A DNA stretch of 10,579 nucleotides from Antrodiella citrinella (taxonomy: Eukaryota > Basidiomycota > Agaricomycetes > Polyporales > Steccherinaceae), in the NCBI GenBank assembly GCA_004802725.1, contig SGPM01000601.1, forward strand, positions 1 to 10,579, given 5' to 3'. Every line of letters starts with the position of its first letter. The first letter of the stretch is position 1. The position numbers were made by a program, and so were the translations under genes. Positions 1 to 7,221 of the stretch are shown here, in pieces. The notes beneath the pieces are model-generated. The model saw only the letters and a program-made list of their open reading frames with translations. It had not been told where the DNA came from and ran no database searches.

Positions 1-157
1 GAATGGGTTGGGATGGATAGAGGGAGGCAATACAAAAAGTGTATACTGGAATGAAAATCATGTGATTAGGTGCACGGTAAGCGCCAGTCACATAACTTTC
101 ATCTTACCATACACTTTTTGTATAGTCTTTCTCTAGAGATCTATTCCGACCTCTTTC
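1..157. repeat. Imperfect palindrome, MITE-like hairpin (left end cut by window)
   Basis: The segment 1-69 is the imperfect reverse complement of about 85-157, leaving a loop of about 15 nt (70-84). The best-conserved core is ATACAAAAAGTGTAT, at 30-44 on the plus strand and near 109-123 on the minus strand. Pairing continues outward (GGTTGGGATGGA against GGTCGGAATAGA) up to the window edge, so the element probably starts further left. Most differences between the arms are G/A or C/T transitions, as expected of an old element. The size and near-total palindromy resemble a foldback or miniature inverted-repeat element. No transposase is visible and no target duplication can be tested because one end is missing. 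Confidence 0.6.
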
Positions 158-689
158 AAAATAGGTGCCCATTGAAACATTGGGATGTCAACCTAGGCAG
201 CAGGCAGTAGACAGAGATGTCGGGATGATGTCGGGAATGTCGGCATATGCAACCGGAGTATACGTAAAATGTAGGTACTGGCAATGATAGTGTCCAATAG
301 CCGGCATCAGTGAGCACTTATGAGTAACAAATTTTACTAATGATTATTGTAATAAGACTACAAATAGATTCCCACGGTTTAGGGAGAAAAGATTTTCGCT
401 TACTCGCTCTGCAGTTTTCCAGTAAGAACAATTTCCTTCATTCTTCAGGAATTGTAATTTTAGATCAGAAATGAGCTAGAGAATAGTAGTAGCACGTACT
501 ATTAGAGTCAAATGAAAAGAAGACAACTAATTCATCTGACTCAACAATACGGCCAGGGGGTGGGCCCACAGCATTTGTCTCTGACATGAGTATATACTGT
601 TTCAGGCAGGGTTATGCATCTGGCTCACAAAATTTGACTGATAGTGTGGAGTAAAAATACTCGAAGCACGGATTCAAACTTCTACACTA
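158..689. other. AT-rich intergenic DNA, no gene seen
   Basis: No convincing coding frame, RNA gene or long repeat is visible. Two minor structures are present. A short direct repetition of GATGTCGGGA lies near 217-238. A small hairpin-capable stretch, AATAGTA...TACTATT, lies at about 482-503. Neither is enough to name a function. Confidence 0.5.
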
Positions 690-1329
690 AAAATTTTGAC
701 TTTGAAGATCCTCAGTAGGATCCTAGTGGAAGCGGTGCGCAGTGAAGGGAGACATGTTGTAACAAGCTTCTCTTTTCTCTCTCTCTCTCTCTTTCTCGCT
801 CATTGTGCTCTCTTCTTTTTTTCTTTTTTTTGCATGTGTTTCTCTCATATATCCTGTGCCCTGCCTCTCAGACATTCTCTCAGACTCTTTGGACGACCCT
901 TTCTTGCAATTCCCTATGTATCCTCTCTATCTCTCTTCATTCTGCATTGTCCCTACTCTCGTTCTCGCTTTCTGCATTCCTCACTGATGCACCGAGTACC
1001 CTTATCATCGAGTCGTACCGAGATTTCATCACCAGCTGCTCAAAAACTGATGGGGGCAGTCCTTCCTGATGAACCTCGGTCCTCGGTCTAGGCACTGTCG
1101 GAAAAACCTTACAGTCGCATTCCGGAAGTCTTAGCAAGCCCAGTGGACTGAACTCCATTCTTCTTTAGAACCTCTTGTTATGTTTTCTGCAACTTCAGAC
1201 TTCTCTGTATTCCTTTTTTTGGATGAACACTTTTCTGGTATGGCAACAGCTTCTTTCTTACTTCTCCTTCTTGTTTGTCTTTTATTTATATATTCATGAT
1301 CTGCCACAGTAGCTACTCCATACTCTCTG
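690..1329. other. Pyrimidine-rich tract with CT microsatellite
   Basis: The plus strand is strongly CT-rich, with a (CT)n run at about 777-793 and T-rich runs at 818-831. Several overlapping frames stay open here, but they translate to Ser/Leu/Phe-rich peptides that simply reflect the base composition, so no gene is called. CT-rich stretches of this kind are common in fungal promoters and in the U3 or leader regions of LTRs. The tract leads into the TATA box at 1330. A degenerate LTR is possible, but no convincing TG...CA ends with a target duplication were found. Confidence 0.4.
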
Positions 1330-1337
1330 TATATAAA
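1330..1337 (+). promoter_or_regulatory. Candidate TATA box
   Basis: The octamer TATATAAA, followed by GG, sits downstream of a long pyrimidine-rich region and upstream of another one (about 1340-1640). This is the usual arrangement of a fungal Pol II core promoter or of an LTR. If used, transcription would start about 30-100 nt downstream and run rightward into the candidate exon at 1737-1947. The call rests on the motif and its setting only. Confidence 0.35.
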
Positions 1338-1736
1338 GGTACCCTCCCACCTCTCAAATAGAGTACAAATCAGATCCCCTCAACTTTTCCCTACATTCTC
1401 TCACCTTCGTCCAAACCTGTCTCATCCCTCTGGGACTCGTATTTCCTATCACTTTTCTCATTATATATCGGCTCTTGTCGCGTGTTTAGAGACCCGAGTG
1501 TCTTTCAGTACAATCTTACTTTACATCTAGCACACTGATCCTGTTTCTCTAGATCTCCTGTCTGTCTCACACACCCACGACCAGCCCCCTCGTATCAACC
1601 GGCTCTCCTCGTCCATCCTTGTCTCTCCTGTCGGACATGCATGTCGGAACATTTTTGGTTTGGGGGTCGGACTTGCCTCCCTATGTACTCTCTCTGTCCT
1701 CTATCTCGCACTTACTGTTTTCTTATTTGTTTTCAG

Positions 1737-1947
1737 GCCCCAAGTTTTCCCTTCTACATTGGGCACTTGTAATGAATATGATCAAGAAAAGTGGCAGGCC
1801 AGGTGGACACTGATACCCCTCCTGCTTTTTCAAGCATCAGGATATGCTGCACTCAGGTTTCGAGTAGAACATAAAGACCAAAAACAGATTGTTCATGATC
1901 AAACACTGCTTTTGAAGCCCCAGCTCATAGATCTGGACACACAGTAA
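1737..1947 (+). CDS. Possible terminal exon, unrecognised short protein
   Basis: A strong-looking 3' splice site precedes this segment: a branch-point-like CTTACTG at about 1711, a T-rich run, and TTTTCAG ending at 1736. The frame that is open from 1738 to the stop at 1945-1947 encodes about 69 residues of mixed, protein-like composition, including NEYDQEKWQARW and FRVEHKDQKQIVHDQ. No family is recognised. The first exon is unclear: the ATG at 1637 followed by a GTACTC donor gives the wrong phase. It could be the last exon of a small gene driven from the TATA box at 1330, a fragment of transposon coding sequence, or chance. Confidence 0.2.
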
Positions 1948-2079
1948 GCACTCTTATTAGCCCTAGCTTGGATATTCTCTAAGACCCTTTCTGTAGTAGA
2001 AGACTCCCCAGGTTAGAAGTCTGCTATACTGAGAGTTGATAGCTCATCAAGCATCTAGGGACTACTTGAATCTAGCTCA

Positions 2080-2843
2080 TGTTATAATCATGCAGACTTA
2101 CCACCTGGATCCCTCCAAGCCCGGTCTCCGAGGTTCACCAGGACACCTCCGCGGTAGCATCCATTCTGACTGAGGAACATTGAGCTCACGGGTTTTATGC
2201 CGTGATGATCTACTGAGCTTTCCCGTTGAGCTCATGTTTTCTTACCAGACATTCGGAGTTATTTCGGAGACCTCCATGCTCCTCTTCATTCGGTATAATT
2301 TACCCACTTTCCTTTATTATCCTTTCCTCTGTCGTCCTCACCAGATACTCATGTTCCCCTCATGTTCTGGTCAGTGCCCTCCAGTCACAGTCCTCACCCC
2401 CTACATATTTCTACTTACCAACTACCTACCTCCGATTCAGACTTTGTTCATTCTCCGCAGAGTACCCCGTTAGTATAAGTAGCCACGACAGGACTGTACC
2501 GATTCCCCAGTTCGTAAATTAATGTTTCTTCCATGTCCTTCCCTCGGGCCTCCGACCCTCTCTCTTTTACTTGAGCTCGACAGCACATCACCCACCACTG
2601 TGTGGTGTTCGAGTACCCCGTCTCTGTCCGACCGTAGTCCCTCCTTTCATCCCCATTGTTTCCCCTCTTCTCTCTCCCTTCTCCTTGTTTCGGTATCTGC
2701 CCGTCTGACTTTCCTTCTTCTCTGAGCTCCTCTGTACCCTGTATCGGAACCCTCAGCAACGTCCGTAACTTCTCCATACCTCCTCTGCTCCCTCCGGTCC
2801 TTCATCTGGGTTCCTTCTGTAGCACTTCCCTACGGACTTAACA
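2080..2843 (+). mobile_element. Solo LTR, family A, left copy
   Basis: This 764-bp element begins TGTTATAATC and ends GGACTTAACA. It therefore has the TG...CA ends and short inverted TGTTA/TAACA termini usual for LTRs of retrotransposons. It is flanked by GCTCA (2075-2079) and ACTCA (2844-2848), a 5-bp target-site duplication with one transition. The body is pyrimidine-rich and has a TATA box near the middle, dividing a U3 of about 395 bp from an R-U5 of about 365 bp. A second copy lies in opposite orientation at 3232-4027. No gag, pol or integrase coding sequence adjoins it, so it is best read as a solo LTR left by recombination. The open frames inside it are shadows of composition. Confidence 0.65.
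2474..2480 (+). promoter_or_regulatory. LTR core promoter TATA box (left copy)
   Basis: TATAAGT within TTAGTATAAGTAGCC is kept in both LTR copies (reverse complement at 3618-3624) despite considerable divergence around it. Its central position fits the U3/R boundary of an LTR. In the left copy it would drive transcription rightward, toward the spacer and the inverted copy. Confidence 0.4.
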
Positions 2844-3231
2844 ACTCAGCAGAATAAGTTAGAAGCTATACCAACACTGCCAAAAAGATCTACATACAGT
2901 CATACATATCTCTTCTGTTGATGAAATAAGCACGTTGATGTGTTTGGTACAGCGTGAACAAGAATGTATAACTGCAATCGCATACTGTACGAGTACAATA
3001 CAAGCGAATCTTATATACGTAAATAACCAGACTCAATATAGATAACATGAAATTTCAACGGGAACAACAGCGTGCTATGAACGCACATGTGTCGGAACAC
3101 GAGATTCAACATTTGTTAGCCCTCATAAGGTCCTTGGCCTTTGTATTCTTTCATGTCATAATTGAAGTGATAGTGCAGGAAGGAGAAGAAAGAAGAAAAA
3201 GCTAGGCAAAAGAATCTAAAAGTTTGCGACC
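2844..3231. other. Spacer between the two inverted LTRs
   Basis: This is 388 bp of AT-richer DNA with no similarity to the flanking LTR arms. It shows no recognisable retrotransposon domain, primer-binding site or polypurine tract. The first five bases form the presumed right half of the target duplication of the left LTR. The only open frame of note is the 52-codon one at 3047-3205. Confidence 0.5.
3047..3205 (+). CDS. Small ORF, 52 aa, with one hydrophobic segment (doubtful)
   Basis: An ATG-to-TAG frame encodes a polar N-terminus (residues 1-22, rich in Gln, Glu and His), a hydrophobic stretch at about residues 23-43 (LLALIRSLAFVFFHVIIEVIV without the final Val) that could span a membrane, and a charged tail with EGEERRKS. 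An in-frame stop lies just upstream of the ATG, so the start is fixed unless spliced. An open frame of this length is expected by chance at a modest rate in 390 bp. No family is recognised, and it sits between transposon remnants, so it may well be non-coding. Confidence 0.12.
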   Translation: MKFQREQQRAMNAHVSEHEIQHLLALIRSLAFVFFHVIIEVIVQEGEERRKS

Positions 3232-4027
3232 TGTTAAGTCCGTGCAGAGACGCTACGGAGGGGGAACGGATGAAGGGACNGAGGTAGCGGANGTGNTACG
3301 GAGGTGCTANGGANNTTGCTGACTGGCTCCGACAACGAGTACGGAGGCNCCGTTGAGGAGTCCGGAGGCGGAGTGGAGTCGATCGGANGGATNCCNGAGC
3401 AAAGGAAGNGAGAGGGAAGGGCNGAACGACGGGGACGAAANGAGGGGCGACGGTTAGACGGAGACGGTTAGACGGAGACGGAGTACACGAACACCACACA
3501 GTGGTGGGTGACGTGCTGTCGAGCTCAAGTAAGGATAGAGGGTCGGAGGCCCGAGGGAAGAACACGGAAGAAATGTTAATTTACGAACTGAAGAATCGGT
3601 ACAGTCCTGTCATAGCTACTTATACTAATGGGGTACCCTACGGAGAATGGACAAAGTCCGGATCGGAGGCAGATAGTAGATAAGCGGAAACGTGTAGGAG
3701 GCGAGGACTGTGACCAGAGGTCACTGACCGGAACATGAGGGAAACATGAACACTTGGTGAGGACGACGGAGGAAGGGATAATAAGGGAAGGAGGAGTCCA
3801 AGGGTAGAACATACCGGATGAGGAGGAGCACGGAGGTCTCCGAAGTAACTCCGGATGTCCGGTAAGAAAATGTGAGCTCAACGGGAAAGCTCAGTAGATC
3901 ATCACAGCATAAAACCCGTGAGCTCAACGTTCCTCAGTCAGAACGGATGCTACCGCGGAGGTGTCCTGGTGAACCTCGGAGGCTGGGCTCAGAGGGGTCC
4001 GGGCGGTAAGTCTGCACGAATATAACA
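3232..4027 (-). mobile_element. Solo LTR, family A, right copy (inverted)
   Basis: Read on the minus strand this 796-bp element begins TGTTATATTC and ends GGACTTAACA. It aligns along its whole length with the left copy at 2080-2843. It retains many more CpG dinucleotides than the left copy and holds a tandem duplication at 3452-3479. It also contains all of the ambiguous bases between 3280 and 3441. The flanks, CGACC (3227-3231) and CTCGT (4028-4032), do not form a target duplication. The copy may therefore have been moved or inverted after insertion, or its flank may have decayed. A TATA-box homologue lies at 3618-3624. No internal retrotransposon genes are present. Confidence 0.6.
3452..3479. 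repeat. 14-bp tandem duplication inside right LTR
   Basis: GGTTAGACGGAGAC occurs twice head to tail (3452-3465 and 3466-3479) and is followed by the related GGAGTAC. The left LTR has a single, diverged equivalent (near 2626-2639), so the duplication arose in this copy or was lost from the other. Confidence 0.6.
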
Positions 4028-4387
4028 CTCGTTCCCAGTGGTTCCGATGAGGTTCTCCCTGATGAAGAACACTAAGGCTCAATCGCACGTGGCAGAGGCA
4101 TCCGAGTGAAGCGTTATCCTTGTCAAAAGTTCTAGAATCGTTCCTCGACATAAGCTGTTGTCGTTTCAATGCAGTAAGCAGTGACCTTTTGTTACCGTTT
4201 GTCATACTGATCATCGCACGGCGCGTGCAGGTTGATCTTTCACTTCTCAGGCTCATTGTTCTTGTTCAGACTGACACAAGGCAAGATGACAACCTCCGAC
4301 TGGTTCCGCAACGATGAGGACTGCTGCGATGTTGATGACTTGGATTGGTCTCGGTCATTTCTCGACGACAACACAATACCGAGCCCT
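4028..4387. other. Unassigned DNA between LTRs
   Basis: No recognised gene. The plus frame ending at 4426 includes the acidic stretch TTSDWFRNDEDCCDVDDLDW (from about 4285), which looks protein-like. It crosses the presumed border of the next LTR at 4388, and an overlapping frame (4120-4317) is equally open. I cannot choose between a decayed exon and chance. Confidence 0.35.
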
Positions 4388-4527
4388 TGTTACGTGAGGC
4401 ATAACTTCGGCACGAGTTCTAACTAGGACGAGGTTCAAGTGAGACAATGAGGACGATGTTCAGAGTGGAAGATAATCTCTATTAACAAGGTGGTCAAGTT
4501 GGGGAACAACTTGGCTGACGTGTACAG

Positions 4528-4537
4528 GTATATATAC
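4528..4537 (-). promoter_or_regulatory. Candidate TATA box of family B LTR
   Basis: GTATATATAC is a perfect palindrome, so orientation cannot be read from it alone. The minus orientation is preferred because the presumed LTR reads that way and the 31-bp repeats would lie upstream as U3 repeats. Confidence 0.25.
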
Positions 4538-4683
4538 CGGTACGAGAACTGCGGAATCGGAAGGAGGATCGTTCGAGTACAAAGGAACTGCAGAGGTGAA
4601 AGGGGGAACGTTCAATGGGAACCGTTGATGAGACCCACGACTTGCTGGTACCGGATACACCCATAGGAGCCCATTTTAGCATT

Positions 4684-4946
4684 ATTCCGCGGTGCTTCAG
4701 ACCTCTTCGAGTCAATTCTACGATATGTCGGACCCCTCCTATTCGATTCTACGGTACATCGGACTTCTTCTACTGCCTTCTACTCATTCACTATAGTTCT
4801 TCTTGCGATGTTCCAGTTCGGGCTCTACGATATGTCGGACCTCTTCGAGTCGATTTTACGATGCGTCGGACCCTCTTTGCTTTGATTCTACTATATGTCG
4901 GACCCTTTCTATTCGATTTTATGATGTGTCGGACTTCTTCTACTTC
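4684..4946. repeat. 31-bp imperfect minisatellite
   Basis: Units of about 31 bp share the core ATTCTACGATATGTCGGACC and a CT-rich tail ending in TTCG. Unit starts are 4684, 4715 and 4746 in a first block, and 4822, 4853, 4885 and 4916 in a second. The intervening about 45 bp (4777-4821) appears to be a degenerate unit. The spacing is 31 bp throughout except for one 32-bp step. Because 31 is not a multiple of three, the frame shifts between units, which argues against a coding repeat. Repeats of this kind occur in the U3 of LTRs, where they can act as enhancer-like blocks. That role is inference here. Confidence 0.75.
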
Positions 4947-5051
4947 TTAGAGCCCAAATTGTACAGACCTGCAGTAACAGTCTTTAAATTTTTGCCAAAT
5001 GCATATTTTTCCCTGATAGAGAATGGTATAGAGATGCTGAATCCAAATTTT

Positions 5052-6075
5052 CTAAGAAATTGGCGGACTACTTTTTGTGTCACAAAGGATATGGTGTTGC
5101 GCACATGGGCGCTTAATGGGCGCGCACTAAGGGGGAGCAGATGTCCAGTACATGTCTGCTCACCTATTCTCTTGGTGTATTGCCACTTGTACATGATATA
5201 ATAGATATGTGGGATGCAGGAAACAATGTCTGAATGAAAATTTAACCGTCCATAATTACGCTCACCTGGTCATCTGCTGCTAATTACAAGACAGTGCACT
5301 GAGCCTCACGTGCACGTCAGATGGGGCTGTTACCGCGTCAGTATACTCTCTATGTATATATCATTTAATAGCTACAGTAGCTAAGGAATTGGCGGAACGG
5401 TTTTGGCAGGGTGACTGATCTTGCTTTGGGTGCTTGTACACCCAGGAGGAGCAGATGTCCAGTACATGTCTGCTCATCTATTCTCTTGGTGTATTGCCAC
5501 TTGTACATGATATAAAAGATGTGTGGGATGCAGGAAATGATGGCTGACTGAAAATTCAACCGTCCATAATTACGCTCACCAGGCCACCTACTGCCGATTA
5601 CAGAACAGTGAACCCAGCCTCACGTGCATGTCAGATGGGGCTGTTACCACGTCAGTATACTCTCTATGTATATATCATTTAATAGCTACAGTAGCTAAGG
5701 AATTGGCGGAACAGTTTTGGCAGGGTGACTGATCTGCTTTGGGCGCTTGTACACCCAGGAGGAGCAGTACATGTCTGCTCACCTATTATCTCGGTGTATT
5801 GCCACTTGTACATGATATAATAGATATGTCGGATGCAGGAAACNATGTCTGAATGAAAATCCAACCATTAATATAACACACTCAGCTCGCTNCTTGCTAC
5901 CAACCCTAAATTAAGGTTGGAGTCTACCAACTATAGTTCAGTGCACCGAGACTCAAGTGCACNGTGGATTAGGCTACTACTGCTTCGGCACACCTGCTGT
6001 GTATATATCATTCAATATCTACAGTAGCCAAGAGATTGGCGGCACAGTTTTGGTGGGGTGACTCATTTAGCGTTG
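5052..6075. repeat. Three tandem copies of a 314-333 bp unit
   Basis: Anchoring on CTAAGGAATTGGCGGAAC and its variants, units begin at 5052, 5381 and 5695. A partial fourth unit begins at 6028 and fades by about 6075. Periods are about 329, 314 and 333 bp. The middle of each unit (AGTACATGTCTGCTCA through CACTTGTACATGATATAA) is very well kept. The second half of unit 3 (5870-6010) is more diverged and holds two Ns. Units 1 and 2 contain a hairpin, GAGCAGATGT...ACATGTCTGCTC (5135-5161 and 5449-5475). Unit 3 has lost eight bases of it (5762-5780). Each unit has a minus-strand open frame with the string MYKWQYT. Frame lengths and ends differ, so this is probably not a gene. The mobile family is not recognised. 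Confidence 0.8.
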
Positions 6076-6141
6076 AGGAATCAAATTTGTATTTCAGTCT
6101 CCCAAATCCCCAGCCAGTGTATACATGCACTTCATATGAAT

Positions 6142-7107
6142 CTATTTGGCAGTGGGTGGTTGTCTTTTGTTACGGGCTACTACACTCTTGCGTGATGTCT
6201 TCTTGACAGGTGCGGATGACTGTGAAGGTTCTTCTGCTGACAATGTTGGTACTACAGGGGAAGATACCAAGGAGCTCAATGGTGATGACCATATTCCGCT
6301 GGAGGATTGCAATGGCGTCGTTGTTGGAGATGCCGAGAATGCATCCACTAACTGCAATTGCCGTTGGGAGACCAGTGGAAGGCTGGAGAAGGCATCCACT
6401 AACGGACTAGGTCGTTGTGGAGCTGTAGGCAGAGACCCTGAGCCGGCAAACACATCCACCAGGCGAGAAGATGGTTGCAATGGTGAGGCACGTTGGGACA
6501 CTGGTTGCGATACTGCAAAAGCATCTACCAGGCTTTGTCGCTGCGATGATGCAGACTGAGGCTCAGAGCCTATGATCTGGACCTGAGAGAATTGATCGGC
6601 AAGTGAGACCATCCGTCGATGTGTTGGGGTCTGAGGTAGGCTTCCTCCTGCTGATTGGTTCTCACTCAAGACGCGTGATGAGAAGGCATTGGTGAATAGC
6701 CCAAGAGAGGACAGCTGCGGCAGGGGAGCCAATTCTGTCACGCCATCCTCACCCCCATCGATCTCCTCTTCTTCTTCTTCTTCCCACTCTGGCTCTGGCT
6801 GTGGTGTGGTTGTCTGGAAGTTGGTGGAGCTTTCGCCTCGGCCTCCTTGCTTGGTTCTAACCTCGTTCCACCGGCTTCTCGACTACCATTCCCCCATCTC
6901 CCCTCGTTCCTTCTATCTTCCTTCATTTTCGCGACTGTCATACCCGCGGCGTTCACACTCAGTTCTCGTCGCTGCCTAGGCTGGATCTGTGGTGACGAGG
7001 CTGAACTACGCGGGCGTTGCGTAGGTTCCGTCGACGTAGAGAGAAAATTCCCGCGGATTCGATGGACGAGGGAAACCGGATGTGGAAGATTGAGGCGGCG
7101 CGCGCAT
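6142..7107 (-). CDS. Unrecognised ~270-aa low-complexity protein with LVDAF repeats
   Basis: The proposed model is exon 1 at 7107-7010, a phase-2 intron at 7009-6857 (GTAGTT...GGTTAG) and exon 2 at 6856-6142. It gives 270 residues in one frame. The start ATG directly follows a CT-rich leader. Exon 1 is Ser/Pro-rich and ends near LYVDGTYATPA. Exon 2 opens with TKQGGRGESS, then an acidic cluster (W57 followed by seven Glu, 58-64). It then carries a Ser/Gln/Pro-rich body with LADQF at about 118 and LVDAF-type motifs at about 142, 165, 185 and 202, often preceded by SQR. The C-terminus is basic (VKKTSRKSVVARNKRQ) and nuclear-signal-like. There is no signal peptide, membrane segment or known domain, so it is probably an intrinsically disordered nuclear or regulatory protein (inference). 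The repeats keep frame at spacings of 17-24 residues, which supports real coding. The intron is longer than its neighbours' and lacks a clear branch point, so the 5' model is the weaker part. Confidence 0.55.
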
Positions 7108-7221
7108 CTTGTATGTCGGGGAAGACGGGGAGAAGGACAGGACGACGGACGGATACACGGTGAGTGTTGAGAGAAGATAGTCTCCGAGGCCGACAATGGC
7201 CGCGGGACGTTGTGGCTGCAT
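7108..7221 (-). promoter_or_regulatory. CT-rich leader upstream of the LVDAF-repeat gene
   Basis: On the minus strand the 50 bases before the ATG are pyrimidine-rich (CTGTCCTTCTCCCCGTCTTC followed by ACATACAAG and the ATG), a typical fungal transcription-start and leader context. The same segment also satisfies a 51-nt in-frame intron (7158-7108, GTGTAT...ACAAG). The true start could therefore be the in-frame ATG at 7221, adding about 20-40 residues. Only about 300 bp separate this ATG from the stop of the upstream E1 fragment on the same strand. Confidence 0.35.

Larger units (their letters stand above)
4388..4965 (-). mobile_element. Putative solo LTR, family B
   Basis: Read on the minus strand the segment begins TGTACAATTTGG and ends CTCACGTAACA, giving TG...CA termini. 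It is flanked on the plus strand by GCCCT (4383-4387) and GACCT (4966-4970), a 5-bp duplication with one mismatch. A palindromic TATA-type motif at 4528-4537 would place U3 at about 430 bp and R-U5 at about 140 bp, a normal LTR layout. The presumed U3 is largely made of 31-bp tandem repeats. Only one copy is present in the window, so the ends are not confirmed by comparison and were chosen partly because they satisfy the LTR rules. Confidence 0.35.

Noticed and set aside
671..690. tRNA T-loop-like GGATTCAAAC
   Set aside because: No matching acceptor, D or anticodon arms could be found around it.
803..1091. Three overlapping plus-strand frames of 60-131 codons
   Set aside because: Their Ser/Leu/Phe-rich composition is explained by the CT microsatellite.
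1176..1349. LTR candidate TGTTATG...CA flanked by CCTCT
   Set aside because: It would end directly after the TATA box, leaving no R-U5. CCTCT is common in this CT-rich DNA.
831..1651. LTR from TGCATGTG to GTCGGAACA with a TTTTT duplication
   Set aside because: The duplication is a homopolymer in a T-rich region and has no value as evidence. The ends share no further LTR features.
2180..2522. Overlapping 97- and 98-codon frames in the left LTR, mirrored in the right LTR
   Set aside because: They are conserved only because the LTR is duplicated. They overlap each other, are Ser/Pro/Leu-rich and span the TATA box.
4684..4946. CRISPR-like array
   Set aside because: The units are contiguous and imperfect with no unique spacers, the context is eukaryotic, and no cas genes are present.
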